Below, in pieces: positions 26,461 to 35,484 of a DNA stretch of 48,371 nt. This DNA comes from Fimbriiglobus sp. Its GTDB lineage: Bacteria > Planctomycetota > Planctomycetia > Gemmatales > Gemmataceae. The position numbers were made by a program, and so were the translations under genes. Every line of letters starts with the position of its first letter. Positions within the stretch are counted from its first letter, which is position 1. The stretch lies in NCBI GenBank assembly GCA_022841795.1, contig JALHQU010000030.1, forward strand, positions 1 through 48,371, written 5' to 3'. The notes below the pieces were generated by a model. It was not told where the DNA came from. It searched no databases and worked only from the letters and a program-made list of their open reading frames with translations.

Positions 26461-27557
26461 ACGCAAATCAGCGGATCCCGCTCCCGCCGGCTGGCCCACG
26501 CGGACACCTCCTGGAATTCCTTTCCCAGCCGGTCGGCCAGCAACTCCACCGCCGGGCGTTCGCTGGCGTAGTGACCGGGTAACACCAGCGCCACCCCCGC
26601 CGCCTCCGCCGCCAGGCAGTCGTGGAACCGCACCTCGCCGGTGACGAACACGTCCGCCTTCGCCCGGATGGCGTCGGGCAGGAACTCGCCGGCCGCCCCG
26701 CACGCCACCGCCACCCGGCGGACCGGCTTCGACAACTCACCGACGTATTGCACCGCTGACGCCGCGCACGCCGCCTTCACCCGCCCGGCGAACTCCGTCA
26801 GCGGCAGCGGCTCGGGCAGCTCGCCGAGCCGCCCCTCCCCGCCGCCGCGGGTCGGCCGCAGCGGGTACACGTCGAACGCCGGCTCCTCGTAGCTGTGCGC
26901 CGCCCGCATCGCCGCCACCACCGCGTCCGCCCGCGCCTCCGGCACCACCACCTCCAGCCGCCACTCGCTCACCTCCTCGCGCCGCCCCTTTTCCCCGACT
27001 GTCGGGTTGGTCGCGTCGGTGCCGAAGAACGTGCCGGTGCCGGGCAGACGGAAGCTGCACTCCCGATACTGTCCGATCATCCCGCCGCCGGCGGCGAAGA
27101 GGGCGTCCGACACCTTTTGTAAGTCCGCGTCCGGCACGAACGCCACCAGCTTGCACTCCCGCCGGCCGTCCTTCCGCCGCAGCGGGGCGATGCTGTGCAG
27201 CCCGAACCGCTTCGCCAGGGTGTCGTTGATGCCGCCGTCGCAGTTGTCGAACGCCGTGTGCGGGGAGTACACGGCGATGCCGGCCGCAGCCAGCTTCAGC
27301 ACCGTCGCCCCCTCGGCAGTATTCGCCGTCAGCTTCTTCGCCCCGCGGAACAGGATCGGGTGGTGCGACACGATCAGGTCCGCCCCACCGCTCACCGCCT
27401 CGTCCGCCACGTCCGGGGTGAGGGTCAGGCAGGTCATCAGCTTGTTCGCCGGCCGGGTCGGGTCGCCGAGCAACAGGCCGGTGTTGTCCCAGTCGGCGGC
27501 CAGGTGCGGCGGGGCGAACCGATCCAGGAACGCGATCACGTCGGCGATGCGGGTCAT
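26457..27557 (-). CDS. Nif3-like dinuclear metal-centre hexameric protein
   Basis: A 366-residue Nif3/YbgI/DUF34 family protein. Metal-binding residues are present: H65-H66 in LIVSHHPILF, then PHTAFDNCDGGIND (Asp), and near the C-terminus GEVRFHDCLAAEA and PGHYASE (His, Glu). The central insertion (about residues 130-230) is the PII-like domain seen in the longer versions (FVPDADLQKVSDAL, EVVVPEARADAVVAAM). Members form toroidal hexamers; proposed activities include GTP cyclohydrolase-like and phosphatase reactions, none certain here. I use the ATG at 27557; the upstream open frame (to 27719) covers the divergent promoter region. Confidence 0.9.
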   Translation of the reverse strand: MTRIADVIAFLDRFAPPHLAADWDNTGLLLGDPTRPANKLMTCLTLTPDVADEAVSGGADLIVSHHPILFRGAKKLTANTAEGATVLKLAAAGIAVYSPHTAFDNCDGGINDTLAKRFGLHSIAPLRRKDGRRECKLVAFVPDADLQKVSDALFAAGGGMIGQYRECSFRLPGTGTFFGTDATNPTVGEKGRREEVSEWRLEVVVPEARADAVVAAMRAAHSYEEPAFDVYPLRPTRGGGEGRLGELPEPLPLTEFAGRVKAACAASAVQYVGELSKPVRRVAVACGAAGEFLPDAIRAKADVFVTGEVRFHDCLAAEAAGVALVLPGHYASERPAVELLADRLGKEFQEVSAWASRRERDPLICV

Positions 27558-27624
27558 CGGGGCAACTCCGCGGGTGACACCGGCTATTCTGGTCGGGCCG
27601 GCGACCAACCGACAGGCCCCGTCA

Positions 27625-27675
27625 CCGTTACATGGTGTAACGGGGGCGGGCTTCCCGCCCCGATTAGGGTATAAT
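27625..27675 (+). promoter_or_regulatory. Divergent promoter region with two hairpins and a consensus -10
   Basis: TATAAT at 27670-27675 lies 36 bp upstream of the ATG of the large membrane protein. Just before it are a perfect 8-bp hairpin with a TGG loop (27625-27643) and a GC hairpin (GGGGCGGG-CTT-CCCGCCCC, 27643-27661). No clear -35 is seen. The hairpins may be an operator or an end signal; either is inference. Confidence 0.45.
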
Positions 27676-27711
27676 TCGGGTTGAGCCGAAAGTCCGCTCG
27701 GAGCTTCGCAC

Positions 27712-30700
27712 ATGGCCACAGCCGCCCCCCCGCGACCGACCCCCGCCGCCCGGAACGAGGCGACGGTTGATCAGGCGATCGCCGCCGCCGCCGGCAAGGT
27801 GCGGGCGAACGACCTGCTCACCGGGGCGGCGGTGGTGGCGGTGCTGGCGGTCGGGTACGTCACGGTGATGATGATCCTCGACCGCTGGCTGGTGCTGCCC
27901 ATGTGGGTGCGGCAACTCGGCTTCGGCGGGTTCCTGGCGTCGCTGGCCGCGGTCGGGTACTTCGCCGTCGTCCGGCCACTCCGCCGGCGGGTGAACCCGC
28001 GGTACATCGCCCGGCAGGTGGAGCAGACCATCCCGGACGCGAAGAACGTGCTCATCAACTGGGTGGACCTGCACGACCGCGAGCTGCCCGGCTCGGTGCG
28101 AGCGGCGGTGGCGGCCAAGGCCGCCGACGAGCTGGCCGACGCCGACGTGGACACGGCCACCGGGTCGCGGCGGCTGGTGTGGCTCGGCGCCGCCCTCGGG
28201 GTGTTGGTACTTGTGCTCGGCGGGCTGTTCCTGCTGGTGAAGGGGTCGCAGTTCTCCTCGCTGGTCAGCCGGGCGGTGAACCCGTTCGCGAACACGTCAA
28301 TCGCCAGTCGCACCCGGATTGATCTGCTCGAACCGGCCGGCGGGAACGCCATCGTCACCGACGGCGAGCAACTGAACGTGGCGATCAGCATCGGCGGGCG
28401 GCTGCCGGACGCGGCCGGGCCGGAGAAGCCGCGGCTGCTGGTGCGGCACAACCCGGACAGCACCGGGCACGACGAGTTCCCGCTCGTCCGCGGCGACGGG
28501 TCGAGGGACTTCTCGCTGATGGTGCCCCGCAGCGTCATCCAGAACGGGTTCTGGTACCGGGTGGCCGCCGGCGACGGGCTGACCCCGGAGTACCGGGTGG
28601 ACGTCCGCACCCGGCCGACGGTCACCGGGTTCCGGGCCGAGTACGAGTACCCGGCGTATCTGAAGTGGCCGGCGGACGTGGGCACCGACGCCCGCGTCCG
28701 CGGCCCCCGCGGGGCGGCGGTGTCGCTGACGGTCACGACGAACCGCGAGGTGACGGGCGGTTCGATCATCGTCACCACCCCCGGCCGGTCCGAGGCCATC
28801 CGCGGCGAGGTGACGGGTGAAAAGCGAGACGCCCTGCGGTTCCCCCTCAAGCTGGTCGAATCCGGCACCTATCGGGTGCAGTTCCAGCCGACCGGGGCGG
28901 AGGGCGTGGCCCTGTCCGGCGAGTACCCGCTGGACGTGGAGATCGACCAGGCCCCGCGGATCACGATCGACTCACCGAAGGAAGAAGAGATCACGCTGCC
29001 GGCGGGCGAGCGGCTGGCCGTGGACGCCACCATCCAGGACGATCACGGGATCGTGTCCGCCGCCTTGCGGTTCAAGCTGATCAAGCTGAACGGGCGAGAC
29101 GAACCGACCATCCCGGCGAGGAAGTACCGCGACGGCAAGCCGTTCCTGCGGGCGAAGGACGGCACCCACGAGACGGAGGTGCCCGACTACAAGGACTCGG
29201 TGCGGCTCGACGCCCTGACCGACGACACGGGCAAGCCGCTGTCCCTGGAGGTAGGCGACGTGCTGGAGTTCTGGGTGGAGGCGACGGACAACTGCACCGA
29301 GCCGACGGCGAACGTCGGGGCGTCGGCGAAGAAGAAGGTCCGCATCGCCCCGCCGCCGCCGAAGCCCGACCCGAAGCAGCAACAACAGCAACAGCAGAAG
29401 GACGACAAGCGGCGGCAGGAGGAGGCGAAGGCCCAGCAGAAGCAAGACCAGCGGCAGCAGAACGACACCCGACCGCAAGACCAGGCGCGGAATCAGGATC
29501 TGGACAAGCAGCCGAATCAGCCGCAAGACCCGATGAAGGGCGGTGAGCCGCAGCCGGGCGATCAACCGGGGAAGGCGGACGACAAGAACCCGATGGGTGG
29601 CGGCCAGCAGGGGAACGACCCGAACACCAAAACCGACCCCAACACGAAGCAAGACCCCAACACCAAGACCGACCCGAAGACTCAGCCGGACGGTTCGCCC
29701 GACTCGAAGGGCGGCACCGGCGACAAGTCGGACGACAAGACGCAGCAGAAGCAGGCCCAGGACATCCAGGACAAGATCAACGAAAAGAAGGGCGAACCCG
29801 GCGACGCCCGCGGCGACGGCACGAACGCGCCCCAGGGCCAGGAGACGAAGCCGACCGGCGAGGCCAAGCCGGGCGACAAGTCGAACCCGCAGGGGAACGA
29901 CAAGGGCACCCCGGAGCCGAAGGACGGCGACACCGGCGACAAGCCCGGCACCCCGCCGCCTGCCGAGAGCAAGGACGGCGGCACGCTCACCCAGCCGGAG
30001 CGGTCCGCCGACAAAGACGGGCCGAAGGAGGACGCGACGGGCGACCAGCAGCCGGCCGGCGAGCAGCCGAAGTCCCCGCCGAAGGACGGGGCCGAGGCCG
30101 GCACGTCGAAAGGGTCGAACCCCCAGCCGGGCGGTCAGCAGCCCAACAGCAAGGAGTTGGAGCAGGCGGCCCGCGAACTCGACCACGAGAACCCTGGCAC
30201 CAAAGCCGCGGCGCAGCAGAAGCTGGACGACGCGGTCGGCAAGCAACACCGCGACACGGTCGAGCGGCTGAACCGTGACCTGAAGTCCGGCGACCCGCAG
30301 AAGCAAGAGCAGGCCAAGAAGGATCTCGACGAACTGGCGAAGAAGCACCAGGACGAACTCGCCAAGAAGAACCAGGGGAACGACAAGCAGGACGCCGCCG
30401 GCGGGGCGAAGGGGGCTGAACCGCAGCCGAAGTCGGGTGACAAATCCGACCAGCCCGGTTCGCCGAAAGGCGGCGGCGAGTCGGAGAAGAAGGACGGCAA
30501 GCACCCGGACGACCTGAGCGGGGCGAAGGGCAGCGGCGACCCCACCCGCGGGGACACGAAGAAGGAAGAGAAGCAGCCGGCCGGCCGCGGCGGGGCGGAC
30601 TCGAACGAGCCGAAGGCGGACGACCAGCCCGGCGCCGCCGAGGCGAAGGGCGAGAAGCCGATGGACCCGGCCGCGAACAAGGACGGCAAGGCCGGCTCCC

Positions 30701-31911
30701 CGCCGCCGGACGCCAGCAAGGACAAAGGCCCGCCGGAATCCGGCACCGACCCGATGAACAAGGACGGCGACCCGGCCGCGAGCAAGGGCGACGGCTCGAA
30801 GGCCGGCGACCCGATGGGCACGAAGGACGACGACAAGGGCACGGCCAAGCCGCCGATGACCCAGAAGGACGTGAAGAAGGACGGCACCGGCTCCGGGAAG
30901 CCGGACGCCAAGACCCCGCCGACGGCCGGCGGCACGAACGAGAAAGACCCGAAGCAGGATCAGCAGAACCCCGGCGGTGCGGGCGATCAGAAGATCGACC
31001 CGAAGGAACTGGAGCAGGCGGTCCGCGACCTGGACCACGAGAATCCGGGCACCAAAGCGGCGGCACAGCAGAAGCTGGACGAGAAGATCGGCAAGCAGAA
31101 CCGGGAGACGGTCGAGCGGCTGAACCGCGACTTGAAGTCCGGCGACCCGAAGAAAGAAGAGCAGGCGAAGAAGGACATCGAGGAGTTGGCGAAGAAGCAG
31201 CCGCAGGGCCGGGGCGGGCCGGAGGGCGCCAAGCCGAAGGAGATGACCGAGCAGCAGAAGAAGGAGTTGGAGGACGCCGCCCGGAACCTGAACTCGGACG
31301 ACCCGGCCGCCCGCCAGAAGGCCGAGCAGAAGGTGGACGACCTGATCGGCAAGAAGAAGCGGGAGGAACTGCAACAGGACATGAAAGACCTGACCGGGAA
31401 CGACCCGGCCAAGGCGAAGGCGGCGAAGGACAAGCTGGAGCAGGCCGCCCGCGATTTCCAGAACCAGCAGGGGAACGGCAAGCCGGCGGACGAGTCGCGG
31501 AACCTGGGCGGCGGGAATGTGGATAGCGAGGGCAAGCCGATCGAGGGCAACCCGGAGTACCGGCTGAAGTCGGCCGAGCGGCAGCTCGACGACTTCAAGA
31601 AGTACCGCGGGAACAAAGAGTTCCTGCGGGACGCCGGGTACACGCCGGAGCAGTACGAACAGTTCCTGAAGCGGCAGCAGGAGTACGTGGACCGCCTCCG
31701 CGACGAGGCGGACCCCGCCCGGCTGAACCCCAACCTTCAACCGCAAGGCCCTGCCGGCATCCGCACCGACGCGGGCAACGAGCGGGTGGGCAACCGCACG
31801 CAGGGGGCGGAGGTGAGAGGGGCGAGCGGGCCGAGCGTCGCCCCGCCGGGGTTCGCCGACGCGCAGAAGCGGTTCGCCGCCGAAGCCGCCAAGAAGGGCC
31901 AGCAGAAGTAG
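27712..31911 (+). CDS. Giant membrane protein with DUF4175-like start and charged low-complexity tail
   Basis: A 1399-residue protein. Three membrane helices lie at 36-56, 68-88 and 155-177, followed by a beta-rich periplasmic region (about 190-540) with Ig/CARDB-like segments (TVTGFRAEYEYPAYLKWP, SPKEEEITLPAGERLAVD). A poly-Gln run begins near 555, then about 700 residues rich in Lys, Asp, Gly, Pro and Gln. Within the tail a helical unit is repeated three times, starting at residues 814, 1098 and 1184. The C-terminus (1275-1345) returns to an ordered sequence (EYRLKSAERQLDDFKKY, TPEQYEQFLKRQQEYVDRL). The family is conserved in planctomycetes, but its function is unknown. It likely spans the cell envelope. 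Confidence 0.8.
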   Translation: MATAAPPRPTPAARNEATVDQAIAAAAGKVRANDLLTGAAVVAVLAVGYVTVMMILDRWLVLPMWVRQLGFGGFLASLAAVGYFAVVRPLRRRVNPRYIARQVEQTIPDAKNVLINWVDLHDRELPGSVRAAVAAKAADELADADVDTATGSRRLVWLGAALGVLVLVLGGLFLLVKGSQFSSLVSRAVNPFANTSIASRTRIDLLEPAGGNAIVTDGEQLNVAISIGGRLPDAAGPEKPRLLVRHNPDSTGHDEFPLVRGDGSRDFSLMVPRSVIQNGFWYRVAAGDGLTPEYRVDVRTRPTVTGFRAEYEYPAYLKWPADVGTDARVRGPRGAAVSLTVTTNREVTGGSIIVTTPGRSEAIRGEVTGEKRDALRFPLKLVESGTYRVQFQPTGAEGVALSGEYPLDVEIDQAPRITIDSPKEEEITLPAGERLAVDATIQDDHGIVSAALRFKLIKLNGRDEPTIPARKYRDGKPFLRAKDGTHETEVPDYKDSVRLDALTDDTGKPLSLEVGDVLEFWVEATDNCTEPTANVGASAKKKVRIAPPPPKPDPKQQQQQQQKDDKRRQEEAKAQQKQDQRQQNDTRPQDQARNQDLDKQPNQPQDPMKGGEPQPGDQPGKADDKNPMGGGQQGNDPNTKTDPNTKQDPNTKTDPKTQPDGSPDSKGGTGDKSDDKTQQKQAQDIQDKINEKKGEPGDARGDGTNAPQGQETKPTGEAKPGDKSNPQGNDKGTPEPKDGDTGDKPGTPPPAESKDGGTLTQPERSADKDGPKEDATGDQQPAGEQPKSPPKDGAEAGTSKGSNPQPGGQQPNSKELEQAARELDHENPGTKAAAQQKLDDAVGKQHRDTVERLNRDLKSGDPQKQEQAKKDLDELAKKHQDELAKKNQGNDKQDAAGGAKGAEPQPKSGDKSDQPGSPKGGGESEKKDGKHPDDLSGAKGSGDPTRGDTKKEEKQPAGRGGADSNEPKADDQPGAAEAKGEKPMDPAANKDGKAGSPPPDASKDKGPPESGTDPMNKDGDPAASKGDGSKAGDPMGTKDDDKGTAKPPMTQKDVKKDGTGSGKPDAKTPPTAGGTNEKDPKQDQQNPGGAGDQKIDPKELEQAVRDLDHENPGTKAAAQQKLDEKIGKQNRETVERLNRDLKSGDPKKEEQAKKDIEELAKKQPQGRGGPEGAKPKEMTEQQKKELEDAARNLNSDDPAARQKAEQKVDDLIGKKKREELQQDMKDLTGNDPAKAKAAKDKLEQAARDFQNQQGNGKPADESRNLGGGNVDSEGKPIEGNPEYRLKSAERQLDDFKKYRGNKEFLRDAGYTPEQYEQFLKRQQEYVDRLRDEADPARLNPNLQPQGPAGIRTDAGNERVGNRTQGAEVRGASGPSVAPPGFADAQKRFAAEAAKKGQQK
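30151..31460 (+). repeat. Three copies of a coding repeat within the giant membrane protein
   Basis: Units start at 30151, 31003 and 31261. Units 1 and 2 both begin KELEQA(A/V)R(E/D)LDHENPG and share most bases over more than 180 bp. Unit 3 (KELEDAARNLNSDDP) is diverged. Each encodes a pair of helices and ends in AKKD or a similar motif. Confidence 0.75.
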
Positions 31912-31920
31912 CGGGCCAAC

Positions 31921-31986
31921 TTGTTGGTGTCCGGGCTTTAGCCCGTTTCCCGGTCGTAGTGCGGCCTGAAGGCCGGACACCAACAA
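31921..31986. terminator. Inverted repeat, likely terminator between convergent genes
   Basis: 14-bp arms (31921-31934, 31973-31986) enclose two short GC hairpins (GGGCTTTAGCCC, GGCCTGAAGGCC). It sits between the ends of the giant protein and the small membrane protein. Confidence 0.65.
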
Positions 31987-32005
31987 ACGGCTCGGCGCGG
32001 CGCCG

Positions 32006-32545
32006 TCAGGACCGGCCGTGCAGCCGCAGCACCTCCTCGTCGTTCAGCACCACGAACCCCCAGATGGCGCACGGCAGGCTGACCAGCCAGCCGACGTGGC
32101 ACGGCATCAGGCCGAGGACGCACGCCAGCACCGCGCCCCCCCTCCCGCCGCCGCTCCGCATGCCGTTCCCGCCCAGGATCATCCCCCCGCTCATCAGGAT
32201 GCCGAGGGCGGCCGGGCAGACGTACACCCCGTAGAACCCGAGCTTGAACCCGGCGTTGAACGCCGCCGGGTCCTGCCCCGGTTGCGGCGGGGGCGGCGGC
32301 GGCATCGGGATGTTCAGCGCGAGTACGATCAGCACGCTCCCGCCCATGATGCCGAGGAACCCGGCGACGATCAACCCGACGCCCGGCCCGACCAGTTTCC
32401 GGCGGGCGTCCTCCTCGCGCCGTCTTCGCCGCCACCGCAGTTCCCGCCGCCGGTCCTCGGCGTCGTCCTCGTCTTCGTCGTCGTCGTCGAACTCGTCGTC
32501 CCGGTCGTCGTCCTCTTCGGCCAGGTCATAGCGGTCGCGGGCCAT
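32006..32545 (-). CDS. Acidic-tailed small membrane protein, function unknown
   Basis: A 179-residue protein that starts with a highly acidic stretch (EEDDDRDDEFDDDDEDEDD) followed by a basic one (RRRELRWRRRRREED). Membrane helices follow at about 53-78, 98-125 and 135-165, the last with CHVGWLVSLPCAIWGFVVL, and a PMPPPPPPQPG linker between the first two. The C-terminal NDEEVLRLHGRS matches the ending of many planctomycete proteins of this kind, but no function is known. The frame extends upstream, but the ATG at 32545 gives a normal N-terminus. Confidence 0.7.
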   Translation of the reverse strand: MARDRYDLAEEDDDRDDEFDDDDEDEDDAEDRRRELRWRRRRREEDARRKLVGPGVGLIVAGFLGIMGGSVLIVLALNIPMPPPPPPQPGQDPAAFNAGFKLGFYGVYVCPAALGILMSGGMILGGNGMRSGGGRGGAVLACVLGLMPCHVGWLVSLPCAIWGFVVLNDEEVLRLHGRS

Positions 32546-32701
32546 CGGGCACCTCGTTCGGGTGGTCCGCAATTTTGAACCAACCCGCTGCCGGTCGGCA
32601 AACATTTTCTTGCCTTCCGCCCGGCGAGGACCGAAACTCTGGTCGCTCACCACGGTTTCATCATTCACCCGCCGCTCGCCGCCCTTCCGCGAACCGCCGT
32701 C

Positions 32702-35134
32702 ATGCTCAGCCGAACCCTTGCAGCCGTCGCCGTTTGTGTCGCCGTCGCCGGAACCGCCGGGGCGGTCGATCTGCCGTCCGGCGGCAAAATCGACAAAGTC
32801 GATTTCGAGCGGCACGTCATGGGGCTGCTGTCCAAGACCGGGTGCAACGCCGGCGGGTGCCACGGCAGCTTCCAGGGGAAGAACGGGTTCCGCCTGTCGC
32901 TGTTCGGGTACGAGCCGAACCTGGACCACGGGTGGATCACGAAGGACAACCTGGGCCGGCGGGTGAACACGGCCAGCCCGGACGACAGCCTGCTGCTGCT
33001 GAAGGCGGCCGGGCGGATCGCGCACGACGGCGGGATGCGGTTCGGCAAGGAGTCGTGGGCGTACCAGATTTTCCGCCAGTGGATCGCCGACGGGGCGAAG
33101 CACACCCCCGGCTCGGGCGAGATCAAGGAGCTGGCGATCAGCCCGCCGGACTTCGCCGTGCTGCCGGCCGAGAAGACGTTGCAGGTGAAGGTGACGGCCA
33201 AGTTCGCCGACGGCACCGCCGAGGACATCACCCCGTTCTGCGACTTCAAGATCTCCGACGACGCGGTGGCGGGCGTGTCACCGCTCGGCGTACTCACCGC
33301 CCGGCAACCGGGCGACGTGGGGCTGGCGGTGCTGTACCGCGGCAGCGTGCGGGCCATCCGCGTGCTGGTGCCGGCGCCGGCGAAACCGGGGGCGAAGTAC
33401 CCGGACACGCCGGCGGTCAACTTCATCGACCGCGAGGTGTTCGCCAAGCTGAAGCTGCTGAACATGGCGCCGTCGGCCGTGTGCGACGACGCCACCTTCC
33501 TGCGGCGGCTGCACATCGACACCGTCGGCGTGCTGCCCACCCCGGACGAGGTGCGGAAGTTCCTGGCGGACACCGCGGCGGACAAGCGGGCGAAGAAGAT
33601 CGACGAGCTGCTCAAGCACCCGCTGCACGCGGCGGTGTGGGCGACCAAGCTGAGCGACGTGACCGGGAACAACACCGCCGCACTGGAGAACCCGGTGCAG
33701 ACGGCCAACCGCCGCAGCCAGATGTGGCACGACTGGCTGCGGAAGCGGGTGTCCGACAACCAACCCTACAACGAGCTCGTCCGCGACATTCTCACCGCCA
33801 CCTCCGCCGACGGCATGAAGCCGGACGAGTGGATGGAGTTCGCCAAGAAGCTCGACGAGCGGCTGAACCCGCCGGAGCAGGGCAAGCAGGCGGAAGCGAC
33901 CGCCGGGTTCGACACCGGGTACGAGAACAAGAAAACGCTCGACCTGTTCTGGCGGCGGCAGCAGCAGGTGCCGATCGAGCAGTGGGGGGAGAAGGTGGCG
34001 GCGGCGTTCCTGGGCGTGCGGCTGGAGTGCGCCCAGTGCCACAAGCACCCGACCGACCGCTGGACGCAGGAGGACTACTGGAGCTTCGCCAACGTGTTCG
34101 TGCCGGTGGTGGCCGCGAACAACCAGTTCAGCACCCCGGACGCGAAGAAGCTGGCGGACGAGGAGAACAAGAAGCGGCGGGACGCGCTCACCGGCACGAA
34201 CAACAACAACCGGCTGGTGATCCTGCGGGAGATGTTCTTCGCCACCACCACGGCCGCCAAGCCGCCGGCGCTCAAACCGATCCCGATGATGACCAAGACG
34301 GTGCCGAGCAAGGCGCTCGGCGGGCCGGAGTTGCCGCACAAGAGCGGCGAGGACACGCGGGCCAAACTGCACGAGTGGATGACCGACGCGAAGAATCCGT
34401 ACTTCGCCAGGAGCTTCGTCAACCGGGTGTGGGCGCACTACTTCGGCGTCGGGCTGGTGAACCCGGTGGACGACTTCAGCGTGGCCAACCCGCCCACCAA
34501 CGCCCGTCTGCTCGACGCCCTGGCCGACGAGTTCGTGACCAGCGGGTACGACCTACGGAAGCTGGAGCGGACGATCTTAATCAGCCGCACCTACCAGCTG
34601 TCGGCGGCGGCAAACGACACCAACAAGTTCGACAAGAACAACTTCGCCCGCAGCTACGTCCGCCCGCTCATGGCCGAACAAGTTGTGGACGTGCTGAACG
34701 CGGCGTGTGACGTGGACGAGCCGTTCGGCAACGACGCCCCCGCCGGCAAGAAGATGACCGAGATCGGCGCCAGCCGGTTGAACGCGCAGGTGGCCTACGC
34801 CCTCCGCATCTTCGGCCGCCCGCCCCGCACCACCGCGTGCGACTGCGAACGCGCCGCCGAGCCGGCCCTGCCGCAGACGCTGTACCGCATGACCGACCCG
34901 ACCGTCGCCGCCAAGCTGGCCCAGAGCCGCCGGCTGGCGGGCGTCGTGAAGGCGAAGCTGTCCGACGACGCGGCGGTGGAGGAGTTGTTCCTGGGCACGC
35001 TGTCCCGGATGCCGACCGCCAAGGAGAAAGCCGACGCGGTGGAGTACCTGAAAGGGGCCAAGAACCGGGCCGCAGTGTTGCAAGATGTGCTGTGGGCGCT
35101 GATTAACACCCGTGAGTTTATTCTGAACCACTGA
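32702..35134 (+). CDS. DUF1549/DUF1553 secreted cytochrome-like protein
   Basis: An 810-residue protein with a Sec signal peptide (cleavage near AGA-VDLP, residue 21). After it come CNAGGCHG (C48, C53, H54, a CX4CH haem-like site), a DUF1549 domain with DATFLRRLHIDTVGVLPTPDE (about 258-280), CAQCHKHP (C443, C446, H447, a CXXCH haem site) and a DUF1553 domain (about 560-800) with FVNRVWAHYFGVGLVNPVDDF. It is followed by a DUF1501 gene, an arrangement found very often in planctomycetes. The haem sites suggest an electron-transfer or oxidation role in the periplasm; substrates have been proposed to be sugars, but nothing in the sequence fixes that. Confidence 0.87.
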   Translation: MLSRTLAAVAVCVAVAGTAGAVDLPSGGKIDKVDFERHVMGLLSKTGCNAGGCHGSFQGKNGFRLSLFGYEPNLDHGWITKDNLGRRVNTASPDDSLLLLKAAGRIAHDGGMRFGKESWAYQIFRQWIADGAKHTPGSGEIKELAISPPDFAVLPAEKTLQVKVTAKFADGTAEDITPFCDFKISDDAVAGVSPLGVLTARQPGDVGLAVLYRGSVRAIRVLVPAPAKPGAKYPDTPAVNFIDREVFAKLKLLNMAPSAVCDDATFLRRLHIDTVGVLPTPDEVRKFLADTAADKRAKKIDELLKHPLHAAVWATKLSDVTGNNTAALENPVQTANRRSQMWHDWLRKRVSDNQPYNELVRDILTATSADGMKPDEWMEFAKKLDERLNPPEQGKQAEATAGFDTGYENKKTLDLFWRRQQQVPIEQWGEKVAAAFLGVRLECAQCHKHPTDRWTQEDYWSFANVFVPVVAANNQFSTPDAKKLADEENKKRRDALTGTNNNNRLVILREMFFATTTAAKPPALKPIPMMTKTVPSKALGGPELPHKSGEDTRAKLHEWMTDAKNPYFARSFVNRVWAHYFGVGLVNPVDDFSVANPPTNARLLDALADEFVTSGYDLRKLERTILISRTYQLSAAANDTNKFDKNNFARSYVRPLMAEQVVDVLNAACDVDEPFGNDAPAGKKMTEIGASRLNAQVAYALRIFGRPPRTTACDCERAAEPALPQTLYRMTDPTVAAKLAQSRRLAGVVKAKLSDDAAVEELFLGTLSRMPTAKEKADAVEYLKGAKNRAAVLQDVLWALINTREFILNH

Positions 35135-35141
35135 GCAGGCG

Positions 35142-35417
35142 GGTTCTTGTAGGGCGGGCCGAACAGGTCCGTGAGGACCGTGAGCCCCGCCGGAATTCGG
35201 ATGGCGCGGCGGGGCTTGACTCGCTCACGCGAGTCGGCGGCCCGCCCTACAAGAACCGACGGTTTTTCGCCCCGGAGGGGCCGCCGGATGTAGCCCAGGG
35301 CGGAAGCCCTGGGTCCGCGACCGAGATGGATTCCGTCCCGGAGGGACCGGCGGACGACGGCCCCTCCGGGGCGAGACCGAAACAACCTGAAACCCAGGGC
35401 TTCCGCCCTGGGCTACA
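35142..35417. repeat. Cluster of three long inverted repeats, two of them interleaved
   Basis: Perfect arms: A 35142-35161 with 35238-35257 (20 bp); B 35267-35283 with 35358-35374 (17 bp); C 35289-35314 with 35392-35417 (26 bp). Because the order is B, C, B', C', the two cannot both form hairpins without a pseudoknot. The cluster fills the gap between the DUF1549/1553 and DUF1501 genes. Confidence 0.8.
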
Positions 35418-35484
35418 CCCGACGGCCGCTCCGCGGCGATGAACACAGACCCGAACACCCACCCTCCTTCCGGGAGACCGACCG

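Noticed and set aside
28972-31986. A 1004-codon minus-strand open frame, rich in Leu, Val and Arg
   Set aside because: It is the complement of the Lys/Asp/Gln-rich tail of the giant membrane protein. It has no start signal and its composition mirrors the other strand.
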